DNA of 64,000 nt from Pedobacter jejuensis (GCF_003725795.1 NZ_RBEE01000044.1:62001-126000), one strand, 5' to 3'; counted from the stretch's first letter, positions 44,329 to 52,925 are shown. Notes: generated by a model from the sequence alone, not told the origin. Translations and numbers: made by a program.

Positions 44329-45060
44329 ATGAAAAAAATATTCTCAATTTTATGTGCTGCGTTATTAATCACAGCTAGTTATAATTCATTTGCTAACATA
44401 TCATTTCCGTCAACCAATGCTATAAAAGCAGAAGACGATAGAGACGTAAGAAATTTTAATGGAGTTGCAGCAGGCGGTCCGATAAATGTTATAATCACTT
44501 TAGGCAGCACAGAAAGCTGTAGGTTTGAAGGCGATGCTGATGCCATTTCTACTTTAATTACTGAGGTTAAGGGCAATGTATTAATTATTCGCCCTGAAAA
44601 CAGCTGGACAAGCTGGGAACATAAATACGATAATAAAAAAATAACGGCTTACGTAACTGCTAAAAATATTAAAAGTTTAACAATGAGCGGTTCTGGCACT
44701 ATGAGTGTTAAAGGAAATGTATCAGCAAAAACACTTTCTGTAACCGTAAGTGGCTCGGGAACGGTAAATACTACTGCAGATGTTGATGATTTAAATAGTG
44801 TTATTAGTGGCTCTGGTAAGTTAAATATTAATGGCTCTGCTGATGAAGCAACGATTGTAATTAGTGGTTCTGGCAATTTTTCTGGAAAAGATTTATCTGT
44901 AAATGATTTATCTACAACAATGAGCGGTTCTGGTACAGTTAATATTAAAGCTGAAGAACGTATCAAAGCAGTTATCAGCGGCTCTGGAAATATTAACTAT
45001 TCTGGCAATGCAACGGTAGAAAAAACTGTAATCGGTTCTGGTAGAATAAGGAAAATATAA
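44329..45060 (+). CDS. Head-GIN-domain (DUF2807) exported protein
   Basis: The 243-residue protein has a signal peptide (to about SFA, residue 22) and then a DUF2807 domain: RNFNGVAAGGPINVIITLG, followed by a right-handed solenoid in which the turn SGSG recurs seven times (for example MSGSGTMSV, VSGSGTVNT, ISGSGKLNI, ISGSGNINY) at intervals of about 19-21 residues. Such proteins are called putative auto-transporter adhesin head domains; their role is unclear. It is a single gene with a strong terminator. Confidence 0.92.
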   Translation: MKKIFSILCAALLITASYNSFANISFPSTNAIKAEDDRDVRNFNGVAAGGPINVIITLGSTESCRFEGDADAISTLITEVKGNVLIIRPENSWTSWEHKYDNKKITAYVTAKNIKSLTMSGSGTMSVKGNVSAKTLSVTVSGSGTVNTTADVDDLNSVISGSGKLNINGSADEATIVISGSGNFSGKDLSVNDLSTTMSGSGTVNIKAEERIKAVISGSGNINYSGNATVEKTVIGSGRIRKI

Positions 45061-45083
45061 TATTCAATCTTTCACAGATGGTT

Positions 45084-45118
45084 AAAGCGTCCCGATGTAA
45101 AATCGGGACGCTTTTTTT
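45084..45118 (+). terminator. Intrinsic terminator of the DUF2807 gene
   Basis: AAGCGTCCCGAT pairs perfectly with ATCGGGACGCTT around a 5-nt loop, followed by eight T. Confidence 0.9.
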
Positions 45119-45276
45119 ATTAGCAACAGTTAAGGTATATCCACAGCATAAAAATATTCTAAATCAGCGAGGAAGTTTATTATATTTAGGTTATAAAGTT
45201 TGTTGTCTGTAGAAATTGAATACTAAAATCGATTCATTTACTAACCGACTAATTATAAAACTAACAAATATCAATT

Positions 45277-45708
45277 ATGGCACTTATTAATCCTCATATA
45301 AATTTTAATGGAAATGCCGAAGAAGCATTTAACTTCTATCAATCTGTTTTTGGCGGAGACTTCGTGAGAATTATTCGTTTCAAAGATCTTTCAAATGATC
45401 AGTTTCCTGTATCAGAAAAGGAAGAAAATAAGATTATGCACATTGCTTTATCTATCGGCAAAAATTTTTTAATGGGTAATGATGTTCCAGAAATTTTGGG
45501 CACTGTTAATGAAAATGAGAACAGGTCTAAGATTTCCATAACTGCAGAAAGTCGAGATGAAGCCGACAAACTCTTTAACGGACTTTCAGCAGTTGGAAGT
45601 GTTGAAATGCCAATGGCAGATAGCCCATGGGGTTCCTACTTCGGAATGTTTAGAGATAAATTCGGTATCGAATGGATGATAGATTATGATTCGCAGCAAA
45701 ATGGATAG
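45277..45708 (+). CDS. VOC-superfamily protein (PhnB/YjdN-like)
   Basis: The 143-residue protein has the PhnB-type glyoxalase/VOC fold: INPHINFNGNAEEAFNFYQSVFGG at the N-terminus (split), IMHIALSIGKNFLMGND in the middle and SPWGSYFGMFRDKFGIEWMIDY at the end (split). The two beta-alpha-beta-beta-beta units can hold a metal, but the usual ligand set is incomplete as in other PhnB-like proteins. Function unknown. It lies ahead of, but 74 bp away from, the DoxX-DUF2071 operon. Confidence 0.88.
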   Translation: MALINPHINFNGNAEEAFNFYQSVFGGDFVRIIRFKDLSNDQFPVSEKEENKIMHIALSIGKNFLMGNDVPEILGTVNENENRSKISITAESRDEADKLFNGLSAVGSVEMPMADSPWGSYFGMFRDKFGIEWMIDYDSQQNG

Positions 45709-45782
45709 TAAGTAATGGGTTTCAGGTTTGATCATTAAACTGAATTTCATTCTATATATTTAAGCCTATTTTTAACTAATAT

Positions 45783-46160
45783 ATGGCGAAAAGCAGAATT
45801 TATAAAATTTTAAATTATTGTATTGCAACAGTTTGGCTCATTAATGGCCTTATTTGTAAAGTATTAAATGTAGTTCCTCGCCATGAAGAAATAATATCCA
45901 GAATTACTAATGTAAGTAACGCTAAACCACTTGCTATCATAATTGGCATTTTAGAAATTGTAATGGCAATTTGGATATTGAGCGGTTATAAAACTAAATT
46001 AAATGCAATTGCTCAAATTGTTGTAATCGCAACAATGAATGTGCTTGAATTCTTTCTTGTTCCTGATTTATTATTGTGGGGAAAATTAAATTCAGTGTTT
46101 GCGTTTCTACTCATTTTAATCATCTATTTAAATGAGTTTTATCTAAAAAAATTAAAGTAA
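45783..46160 (+). CDS. DoxX-like membrane protein
   Basis: The 125-residue protein has four membrane helices (about 8-24, 47-66, 74-92 and 98-117). LAIIIGILEIVMAIWILSGYKTKLNAIAQI, with the paired GxxE in helix 2, is typical of DoxX-like proteins. Relatives are linked to membrane redox chemistry, but the function here is unknown. It begins a four-gene operon: the DUF2071 gene starts 5 bp later, followed by a methyltransferase (overlap 13 bp) and another membrane protein (overlap 17 bp). Confidence 0.8.
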   Translation: MAKSRIYKILNYCIATVWLINGLICKVLNVVPRHEEIISRITNVSNAKPLAIIIGILEIVMAIWILSGYKTKLNAIAQIVVIATMNVLEFFLVPDLLLWGKLNSVFAFLLILIIYLNEFYLKKLK

Positions 46161-46164
46161 TGTA

Positions 46165-46902
46165 ATGCTCTCCTATTTAAAAAACCATCCATTTGCAGTT
46201 GAAGCCCATTTTGATAGTTCGATTGTTGTAACATTTGCTGTTCCGAAAGAGCAATTGCAAAGCCTTATTCCAGAATGCTTACAACTTGATTTATTTGAAG
46301 ATAAATGGGCTTTTATAGCTATCGCAATGGTTCAAACAAAGGATTTAAGGCCAAAAGGTTTTCCGGAATTTTTAGGTAACAACTTTTTTTTGATAGGCTA
46401 TCGTGTGTTTGTTAGATATACCAATCATTTAGGCAAAACCTTGCGTGGATTGTATATCATAAAATCAGAAACTGATAAAAAGAAAATGCAATTGCTTGGA
46501 AACTTATTTACACATTATAATTATACAACAACCGATATTAAGCAGCATGATGAAGATGGATCGCTAGAAATATCATCCAATAATTCTAAATTTAAAATTA
46601 GAATAGATAGAAATGAAGATGATGTTTCTTTGCCCAAAAACTCTCCATTCTCAAATTGGAAAGAAGCTAGAAGATTCGCAGGACCTTTACCATTTACTTT
46701 CACATATAATAAAAACTCAAAAGAAATTTTAATTATCGAGGGAGTAAGAGAAAATTGGATACCAATTCCTATAAAAATTATTTATTACAATTTCGAGTTT
46801 TTAACTTCACTCAAAATAGATGCGATAATGGCAAATGCTTTCGTTATCAAAAACATCCCTTATTATTGGAAAAAAGGTAGAAAAGAAATATGGAGCAAAT
46901 AA
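46165..46902 (+). CDS. DUF2071 (YqjF-like) domain protein
   Basis: The 245-residue soluble protein matches DUF2071: LQSLIPECLQLDLFEDKWAFIAIAMVQTKDLRP near the start (split), FFLIGYRVFVRY, LRGLYIIKSETDKK and RFAGPLPFTFTYN later. The fold is related to acetoacetate decarboxylase-like barrels, but the function is unknown. It lies between a DoxX-like gene and a methyltransferase gene in one tightly packed operon, overlapping the latter by 13 bases. Confidence 0.88.
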   Translation: MLSYLKNHPFAVEAHFDSSIVVTFAVPKEQLQSLIPECLQLDLFEDKWAFIAIAMVQTKDLRPKGFPEFLGNNFFLIGYRVFVRYTNHLGKTLRGLYIIKSETDKKKMQLLGNLFTHYNYTTTDIKQHDEDGSLEISSNNSKFKIRIDRNEDDVSLPKNSPFSNWKEARRFAGPLPFTFTYNKNSKEILIIEGVRENWIPIPIKIIYYNFEFLTSLKIDAIMANAFVIKNIPYYWKKGRKEIWSK

Positions 46903-47648
46903 GAAAGCCTTTCCAAGGTGTTTTAAATATTGTTCGTTTTAACTGGCATTTTTATGCAATCGCAATAATTTTGATATTAGGAATGCTTTATATAGCAAAC
47001 TTTTTCGAAAGGCCATACATACATTTTATATATATATTTTGTAGTTTATCTTTTGCATCAATATGTAGTTCTTTGTTAGCTTCATTATATATTTATGATT
47101 GCTCAGGATTTTATCTCCTTAAGTGGATCGACAAAAACAATCAGGAAAAAATAATTGTAAACATTAATGCTGGCTTTGATGAAACAAGTTATTTACTGCA
47201 AGAGAAATACAAGAATGCCAAACTAATTGCACTAGATTTTTACAATCCATTAAAGCATACCGAAGTTTCTATTAAAAGAGCAAGAAAAGCATATCCGCCA
47301 TTCCCAAATACAATGCACACAAAAACTTCAAGTATAGCATTAGAAACCAATTCGGTTGATAAAATATTTGTAATTCTTGCCGCACATGAAATAAGAGATG
47401 AAATTGAAAGAACAAACTTTTTTTTGGAATTGAATAGAATAATTAAACCTGAAGGGCAAATTTATGTAACAGAACATTTAAGAGATTTTAAAAATTTTCT
47501 GGCATTTAATATTGGGGCATTTCATTTCCATTCTAAATCGGCATGGCTGCAGAATTTTAATAATGCAAATCTTAATATCAAAAAAGAAATAAAACTGACT
47601 CCGTTTATTTCAACTTTTACGCTCGATAAGGATGGAAATTCACTATAA
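46890..47648 (+). CDS. Membrane-anchored SAM-dependent methyltransferase
   Basis: The 252-residue product begins with two membrane helices (about 19-37 and 46-66), followed by a Rossmann-type class I methyltransferase domain. Motif I is degenerate (IIVNINAGFDETSYLL), motif II LIALDFYNP carries the acidic residue that binds the SAM ribose, and FVILAAHEIRDEIERTNFFLELNRIIKPEGQIYVTEH (split) covers motifs IV to VI. The domain is placed at the inner face of the membrane, so a lipid or quinone substrate is plausible. It overlaps both neighbours. Confidence 0.82.
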   Translation: MEQIRKPFQGVLNIVRFNWHFYAIAIILILGMLYIANFFERPYIHFIYIFCSLSFASICSSLLASLYIYDCSGFYLLKWIDKNNQEKIIVNINAGFDETSYLLQEKYKNAKLIALDFYNPLKHTEVSIKRARKAYPPFPNTMHTKTSSIALETNSVDKIFVILAAHEIRDEIERTNFFLELNRIIKPEGQIYVTEHLRDFKNFLAFNIGAFHFHSKSAWLQNFNNANLNIKKEIKLTPFISTFTLDKDGNSL

Positions 47649-48027
47649 AGTAATTGGCTTTTTATTAATCATACTTGCACTAATTCATATCGTGTTCCCA
47701 AAATATTTTGATTGGGTAACAGAACTTAAATCTTTAAGTTTAATCAATAGGCAAATGATGACAATCCACACCTTTTTTGTAGCACTAACTGTGTTTTTAA
47801 TGGGTTTGCTCTGTTTAACATCTTCAAAAGAATTAATACACACTATTCTTGGAAAAAAAATATCACTTGGATTGGGCATTTTTTGGAGTATTAGGCTTAT
47901 TGTTCAATTTTTTGGTTATTCTAGTAGCCTATGGAAAGGTAAAAGATTTGAAACATTTATGCACATTGTATTCTCTTTATTCTGGGCATACCTAAGCCTT
48001 ATATTTTTCTCAGCATCTTTCAATTGA
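47632..48027 (+). CDS. Four-helix membrane protein, unknown function
   Basis: The 131-residue protein has four membrane helices (about 7-24, 46-65, 75-92 and 108-127). It starts 17 bp inside the preceding methyltransferase gene and ends the operon. The sequence YFDWVTELKSLSLINRQMMTIHTFF is shared by small membrane proteins that accompany the DoxX-DUF2071 group, as far as I can recall; no domain name is known to me. Confidence 0.75.
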   Translation: MEIHYKVIGFLLIILALIHIVFPKYFDWVTELKSLSLINRQMMTIHTFFVALTVFLMGLLCLTSSKELIHTILGKKISLGLGIFWSIRLIVQFFGYSSSLWKGKRFETFMHIVFSLFWAYLSLIFFSASFN

Positions 48028-48128
48028 CAATCCAGTGGAAAAGAATATTTTCTAGTAGGATATAGTATTATTATTAAACAAAGCTTACTTAAATAACCAT
48101 CAAACAAATTTCCAATTGCAAAAACTAT

Positions 48129-48147
48129 ATCGTAATATTGCAATATA
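48129..48147. promoter_or_regulatory. ArsR operator, site 1
   Basis: ATCGTAATATTGCAATATA contains the perfect palindrome ATATTGCAATAT (48135-48146) right before the arsR-type start codon. The 14-base core ATCGTAATATTGCA is repeated exactly at 48507-48520. Confidence 0.7.
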
Positions 48148-48159
48148 AAAATATTAACC

Positions 48160-48474
48160 ATGGGTGCTACCAAAACAGAATATTTTACCGATAAGCAAAA
48201 TCAAATTGCTACGATAGCAAAAGCACTTGGTCATCCGGCTAGAGTTGCAATTATAGATTATTTATTAAAAGTAAATGCATGCATTTGTAGCGATATTGTA
48301 ACTGAACTGCCATTGGCACAACCAACAATCTCCCAGCATTTAAAAGAACTAAAAAGTGCTGGTTTGATAAAGGGAAATATAGAAGGAAATGCAATTTGTT
48401 ATTGCATCGATGAAACAGCATTCAACATTTTAAAAAATTACTTTTCAAATGTTACTTCAATCGTATCAGAATAA
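48160..48474 (+). CDS. ArsR-family metalloregulator
   Basis: The 104-residue protein has the ArsR winged helix (LGHPARVAIIDYLLKVNACICSDIV, TELPLAQPTISQHLKELKSAGLI). The C-x-C pair in NACICSDIV is where ArsR proteins of the alpha3 type bind As(III) or Sb(III), so metal sensing is likely. Twin operator-like sites lie before this gene and before the next one. It heads a decayed arsenic-resistance operon with a DUF6428 gene and a fossil of the efflux pump. Confidence 0.9.
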   Translation: MGATKTEYFTDKQNQIATIAKALGHPARVAIIDYLLKVNACICSDIVTELPLAQPTISQHLKELKSAGLIKGNIEGNAICYCIDETAFNILKNYFSNVTSIVSE

Positions 48475-48506
48475 AAGTGCTGTTAAGCATTTTTTTACTA
48501 TGCTCA

Positions 48507-48526
48507 ATCGTAATATTGCATTATAA
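48507..48526. promoter_or_regulatory. ArsR operator, site 2
   Basis: ATCGTAATATTGCATTATAA repeats the 14-base core of site 1 and has TAAT/ATTA symmetry. It lies in the 67-bp gap between the arsR and DUF6428 genes, so the second gene may be repressed separately. Confidence 0.65.
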
Positions 48527-48541
48527 CAATAAATAGAAATT

Positions 48542-49012
48542 ATGAATCTTTCAGAAATTAAAAATCATTTAGCTACAGTAGAAACTGTAAACTTTAAATT
48601 GCCAACAGGCGATTTTGTTCCAGAACATTTTCATGTTACAGAGGTGGGTTTGGTTACAAAGCATTTTATTGATTGTGGTGGTGTAGAACGCTTAGAAAAG
48701 GTTGTAAATTTTCAACTTTGGGATGCGAATGATTTCGAACACCGCTTAAAGCCTGCAAAACTTTTGAATATTATAAGGCTTTCAGAAGAAAAGCTGGGTA
48801 TTGAAAATTTAGAGATTGAGGTAGAGTTCCAATCTGATACCATCGGTAAATATGACTTGTCTTTTAATGGAAAAGATTTTGAATTGATAGCTAAAAAAAC
48901 TGCCTGCTTAGCTCCTGATAAATGTGGCATTCCGCAAAGCAAACAAAAAATACAGTTGGTTCAACTTAATACATCATCAGCAGCATGCACACCTGGAGGA
49001 GGTTGTTGTTAA
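48542..49012 (+). CDS. DUF6428 family protein, arsenic-operon associated
   Basis: The 156-residue soluble protein fits DUF6428: KLPTGDFVPEHFHVTEVG near the start and GKYDLSFNGKDFELIAKKTACLAPDKCG (split) near the end, with a cysteine-rich tail ACTPGGGCC. Proteins of this family sit in ars operons of Bacteroidota beside arsR, arsC and acr3; the Cys-rich tail suggests metalloid binding. The function is unproven. The gene is intact although the pump gene downstream has been lost. Confidence 0.85.
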   Translation: MNLSEIKNHLATVETVNFKLPTGDFVPEHFHVTEVGLVTKHFIDCGGVERLEKVVNFQLWDANDFEHRLKPAKLLNIIRLSEEKLGIENLEIEVEFQSDTIGKYDLSFNGKDFELIAKKTACLAPDKCGIPQSKQKIQLVQLNTSSAACTPGGGCC

Positions 49013-49066
49013 CATCTAAAAAAATAACGAAATGAAGATTACACTATTCAAGCACCTAACTAAGTA

Positions 49067-49156
49067 ATTGGTCCGCTGGTTGAAGTACCAGCGTTAATTT
49101 TACTAGTTAACGTTGCTTTCTGGTTTAAACGAAAATGGTATGCTACAGCATCTTAA
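49067..49156 (+). pseudogene. Fossil of the C-terminus of an Acr3/ArsB arsenite efflux pump
   Basis: The frame 49067-49156 reads IGPLVEVPALILLVNVAFWF and then KRKWYATAS and a stop. This is the last membrane helix and tail typical of Acr3-type arsenite permeases (family ending IGPLVEVPVLI..VNVALWF). There is no start codon and only 29 of the expected 340 or more codons remain. A short MKITLFKHLTK ends just before it at 49064 and may be the start of a lost arsC-type gene. A deletion therefore seems to have removed arsC and most of acr3 after the DUF6428 gene. Confidence 0.8.
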
Positions 49157-49159
49157 TTA

Positions 49160-50050
49160 CTAAAATTGCACACCAACTACCCACATGTTTTCTAAGTAAT
49201 TAATTTTTTGACTTGCTTTATCAGAATCATTAAAGCCAGTTGTGTGTACATTTTTTAGATTTGTAGCACCAACTTTTGTCGTATTTTGAATATAAATATT
49301 TTTCCACACGTAAAATTTTAAACCAAGCTTTGCAGATACACCATAACCAGCCACATTAAAATTGTTGTTTCTACCCAAACCAAAAAGTCGCACATCAGAA
49401 CGCGGAACCATTAATCCCGCACCAATTCCTGTTTCTAAAGTTAATGATGTGTTTCCTCCAGGAGCAACCCAAATATCATCATAACGCTCAACTTCTACAT
49501 TGGCGTAATTGAAACCATCGGTATGCTCGTAAGTAAGCATGCTTTCTTTCACATTAATTGTTTGCCCGTTATAATTGCCCGCCATTAAACCGGTTGATAC
49601 ATTTTGTGTAGAAATATTTGCGCCAATGTTTCCGGTAATTGCCACGTTTTGAGGAATATCCATCACGTATTTCATATGGTCCCAACCTAACGAGATGCTA
49701 TAATTATCTTTAATAAAATAACCAACACGAATATTATATTGAGGAACAGTAATTAATCCCGGATTAAGATAGGCCCAACTTAACTTTGATTGTCTGTCGT
49801 GAGCAACAACATCTTTTAACGTAAAATCATAATTCGGACCCTGAAACCTGATATCTGACTTATTGTACCAAGAGTGATTATATCCCCAATGGAAATAAAA
49901 ATCACCTTTACGTGAGTCCTTTCTTTTATGCTCTGGATCAAATAAGCTTTTTGATGTTGGGGCAACATCCGTTGTAGATGTATTAAGCTGTTGGGCATTT
50001 ATCCGCCTGCCGAATAACAGCGCTAAAAATAGTAACGAAAATCTTTTCAC
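49160..50050 (-). CDS. Outer-membrane beta-barrel protein, unknown function
   Basis: The 296-residue product has a signal peptide (to about INAQ, residue 20) and alternating beta-strand pattern to the end (FYFHWGYNHSWYNKSDI, NIRVGYFIKDNYSISLGWDHMKY, GVSAKLGLKFYVWKNIYIQNTTK) with a terminal aromatic residue F, as in outer-membrane barrels. I do not recognise a specific family. It lies convergent to the ars remnant and 85 bp from the DUF2490 gene in the same direction, so the two may be co-transcribed. Confidence 0.82.
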   Translation of the reverse strand: MKRFSLLFLALLFGRRINAQQLNTSTTDVAPTSKSLFDPEHKRKDSRKGDFYFHWGYNHSWYNKSDIRFQGPNYDFTLKDVVAHDRQSKLSWAYLNPGLITVPQYNIRVGYFIKDNYSISLGWDHMKYVMDIPQNVAITGNIGANISTQNVSTGLMAGNYNGQTINVKESMLTYEHTDGFNYANVEVERYDDIWVAPGGNTSLTLETGIGAGLMVPRSDVRLFGLGRNNNFNVAGYGVSAKLGLKFYVWKNIYIQNTTKVGATNLKNVHTTGFNDSDKASQKINYLENMWVVGVQF

Positions 50051-50135
50051 AAAGCAAATTGAGCAAAAAGGATTATCAATTACAACTGCTTAAACATTTT
50101 GTAATAGTTCTGATACAAAAAATGACTTACAGATT

Positions 50136-50840
50136 TTAAAACCTGGTATAAAGAGCTAATTGAACAATATTATTATTGGTATGGCTACTTGTATTTTTTA
50201 TGGCTTGGTTCATATAGCCAACTTCTGCATCAAATTTTTTAGAGAAACGATAACCGCCCGCAAGGTATATTCGGTTTTGGTCGAAGGTGCTATTGTTTAT
50301 TTTTGCCTTGTTTTGAAAGTTTAAGAAAACCTCATTTTGTAGCGCAACGAAAGCACCTTTGGTAAATGTTGGTTGGGCTTTTTGTAAAGGCTTAATTAAT
50401 CTAATAAAATACCTGAAACGTTGTGCAAAAACATCTTCATTTGCCCTTTCTATAAAGCGCTGTTCTACCCTAACTCTATGGCTTGCAAAAATTGATTTGA
50501 TTTTATGAGTGTAGATGTATTGTTCAAATATTCTATGTTCATCAAAGAAAGTAGCTGCACTTCCGTCTATTTGATTTTGAGTAGTTTGCCACAGATAACC
50601 AAGTGCAACATTATGTTTATCGTTTATAAAATATTGAATCGCTGGCCGAACCAAAGTATTTCTAACATACTTACAGTCATCTGCAGAACGAACCTGAACA
50701 TCAAACTGCAAGCCCCATTTTTTATTAATTTTGGTATTATTCAGCAAAAAAAGCCAACCAGTGTTTTGATACTGAGTTTGTGCAGAAAGATTAGTTAGCG
50801 CAGCAAAACACAATAAGATTAGAAATATTAATTTTTTCAT
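50136..50840 (-). CDS. DUF2490 outer-membrane protein
   Basis: The 234-residue product has a signal peptide (to about LSAQ, residue 21) and a DUF2490 barrel: NTGWLFLLNNTKINKKWGLQFDVQVR, VRPAIQYFINDKHNVALGYLWQ, EHRIFEQYIY and RVEQRFIERANEDVFAQRFRYFIRL (split). It ends with a beta-strand and terminal F, as expected for an outer-membrane barrel. The function is unknown. It precedes another barrel protein gene in the same orientation. Confidence 0.9.
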   Translation of the reverse strand: MKKLIFLILLCFAALTNLSAQTQYQNTGWLFLLNNTKINKKWGLQFDVQVRSADDCKYVRNTLVRPAIQYFINDKHNVALGYLWQTTQNQIDGSAATFFDEHRIFEQYIYTHKIKSIFASHRVRVEQRFIERANEDVFAQRFRYFIRLIKPLQKAQPTFTKGAFVALQNEVFLNFQNKAKINNSTFDQNRIYLAGGYRFSKKFDAEVGYMNQAIKNTSSHTNNNIVQLALYTRF

Positions 50841-51082
50841 AAGGGAATTAAACCGATTTATCTGATGCCGCTAATTTAATAGAAAATTAAGAAAGCAGAC
50901 CACTTAACACTGCATTAATATACAAAGCCATTCAATTTGGTAATTAAATAACTGTTTATTTAAATTTCATTTAGCGTTAAGCAATTAAAAATTTATCTTC
51001 GTTAAAGAATTTTATTGTTAGGCAAGTTTTTAATTCCTAAAATTTAACTTTCTACTTTATACAAAACGTAAAAGAAAAAAAA

Positions 51083-52276
51083 ATGATTATTGAACCAAGA
51101 ATGAGGGGCTTTATTTGTTTAACAGCGCATCCTGATGGTTGTGCCCAAAACGTAAAGAACCAAATTGAATATGTAAAATCTAAAGGTGCCATCAACGGGC
51201 CAAAAAAAGTATTGGTAATTGGTGCATCAACAGGCTTTGGCCTTGCATCAAGAATTACGGCAGCTTACGGTTCTGGTGCTGCTACCATTGGTGTATTTTT
51301 TGAAAAAGCACCTTCAGCGGGCAAGACCGCATCTCCAGGATGGTACAATAGCGCAGCTTTTGAAAAAGAAGCACATGCAGCAGGTTTGTATGCAAAAAGT
51401 ATAAATGGAGATGCATTCTCCAAAGAAATTAAAGAGCGGACATTAGCAACCATTAAAGCCGATTTAGGTCAGGTAGATTTAGTAATTTACAGCCTTGCTT
51501 CTCCTGTGAGAAAACATCCTGATACAGAAGTTTTACATCGTTCTACTTTAAAACCAATCGGCGGTACTTACACCAATAAAACAGTTGATTTTCACACCGG
51601 AAATGTTAGCGAAATTTCTATCGAACCGGCAACAGAAGAAGATATTTCAAATACGGTAGCCGTAATGGGTGGAGAAGATTGGGCGATGTGGATTGACGCC
51701 TTAAAAGCAGAAAATCTACTGGCTGAAGGTGCAACAACTGTTGCTTACTCTTATATTGGTCCGTCGTTAACCGAGGCGGTTTACCGTAAAGGAACAATTG
51801 GCCGTGCGAAAGATGACCTGGAAGCAACAGCCTTTACAATTGCCGACAAATTGAAAGATATTAACGGTAAGGCTTATGTTTCTGTTAACAAGGCTTTGGT
51901 TACACAAGCGAGTTCGGCTATTCCGGTAATTCCCTTATATATTTCATTGCTTTACAAAATAATGAAAGAAGAAGGTATTCACGAAGGTACAATAGAACAA
52001 ATACAGCGCTTATATGCAGAGCGATTATATACAGGCAGCGATGTTCCTGTTGATGAGAAAGGAAGAATTAGAATTGATGACTGGGAAATGCGTGAAGATG
52101 TACAAGCAAGAGTTGCTAAACTTTGGCAAGAAGCCACAACTGAAACCTTACCTGCAATAGGCGATTTGGCAGGTTACCGTTCCGATTTTTTAAGTTTATT
52201 TGGCTTCGAAATTGATAAAGTTGATTATCAAAAAGATGCGAATGAATTGGTAGAAATTGAAGGTCTGGTTGAATAA
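51083..52276 (+). CDS. fabV: Enoyl-ACP/trans-2-enoyl-CoA reductase FabV
   Basis: The 397-residue protein has the FabV layout. The N-terminal cap starts MIIEPRMRGFICLTAHPDGC, the NAD(H) motif VLVIGASTGFGLASR lies at 43-57, and the active-site Y234-(8)-K243 pair (EAVYRKGTIGRAK) marks FabV rather than FabI. DDWEMREDVQ and VDYQKDANELVEIEG follow at the end. It reduces the double bond of enoyl-ACP in the last step of fatty-acid elongation. FabV enzymes are usually resistant to triclosan. It has its own promoter region and terminator. Confidence 0.96.
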   Translation: MIIEPRMRGFICLTAHPDGCAQNVKNQIEYVKSKGAINGPKKVLVIGASTGFGLASRITAAYGSGAATIGVFFEKAPSAGKTASPGWYNSAAFEKEAHAAGLYAKSINGDAFSKEIKERTLATIKADLGQVDLVIYSLASPVRKHPDTEVLHRSTLKPIGGTYTNKTVDFHTGNVSEISIEPATEEDISNTVAVMGGEDWAMWIDALKAENLLAEGATTVAYSYIGPSLTEAVYRKGTIGRAKDDLEATAFTIADKLKDINGKAYVSVNKALVTQASSAIPVIPLYISLLYKIMKEEGIHEGTIEQIQRLYAERLYTGSDVPVDEKGRIRIDDWEMREDVQARVAKLWQEATTETLPAIGDLAGYRSDFLSLFGFEIDKVDYQKDANELVEIEGLVE

Positions 52277-52340
52277 ACAGCGAAATAATAAAATTCTCGA
52301 AACGATTGCTTTAACCGCAAATTGATTCAAATTAAACAAT

Positions 52341-52370
52341 TAACGGCCGACCTAAAAATCGGCCGTTTTT
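52341..52370 (+). terminator. Intrinsic terminator of fabV
   Basis: AACGGCCGA pairs perfectly with TCGGCCGTT around an 8-nt loop, followed by TTTTT. It ends 13 bp before the GNAT gene start. Confidence 0.88.
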
Positions 52371-52382
52371 AATACCACAAAA

Positions 52383-52925
52383 ATGTATTTCGATTTACAA
52401 CCATCTTTAAAAAACGAGCTTATAAGTGTTATGCCACTTAAAGCTGATGATTTTAAAAGTCTCTATGCTGTTGCGTCAGACCCGCTAATATGGGAGCAGC
52501 ATCCTAATAAAGACCGGTACAAAAAAGCTGTTTTTGAAACGTTTTTTAAAGGTGCAATGGAATCAAAAGGCGCTTTTATTGTTTACGATAATGAAACTGG
52601 TGAGGTTGTAGGCAGTTCTAGATTTTATGATTTAGAAGAAGATAATTCTATCGCTGTCGGCTATACATTTATTGGAAGGAAATTTTGGGGTAAAGGTTAT
52701 AATGCATCACTAAAAAAGTTGATGTTAGATTATGCATTCCAATTTGTAGATAAAATAAATTTACACATCGGAGCAACCAATTTTCGCTCGCAAAAGGCAG
52801 CTGAGAAATTGGGTGCAGTAAAAGTTAGCGAAATAGAAATAGCATATTACGGCGAAGCAATTAAATGGAATTTCCTATATCAAATTGATAGAGATAAATG
52901 GCAGAAAAAATTAGATGCAATATAG
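52383..52925 (+). CDS. GNAT-family N-acetyltransferase (RimJ/RimL-like)
   Basis: The 180-residue protein has the GNAT fold of the RimJ/RimL branch: ISVMPLKADDFKSLYAVASDP at the start, VVGSSRFYDLEEDNSIAVGYTFIGRKFWGKGYNASLKKLM in the middle (split), where RKFWGKGYN is the acetyl-CoA pyrophosphate loop, and NLHIGATNFRSQKAAEKLGAV near the end. It transfers an acetyl group to an amine of unknown nature. Its start lies directly after the fabV terminator, so it needs its own promoter or some read-through. Confidence 0.92.
   Translation: MYFDLQPSLKNELISVMPLKADDFKSLYAVASDPLIWEQHPNKDRYKKAVFETFFKGAMESKGAFIVYDNETGEVVGSSRFYDLEEDNSIAVGYTFIGRKFWGKGYNASLKKLMLDYAFQFVDKINLHIGATNFRSQKAAEKLGAVKVSEIEIAYYGEAIKWNFLYQIDRDKWQKKLDAI

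Noticed and set aside
44649-44966. 105-codon minus-strand frame opposite the DUF2807 gene
   Set aside because: It is the mirror image of the repeated SGSG codons, giving a periodic Pro/Glu/Leu pattern; the plus strand has a signal peptide and known domain.
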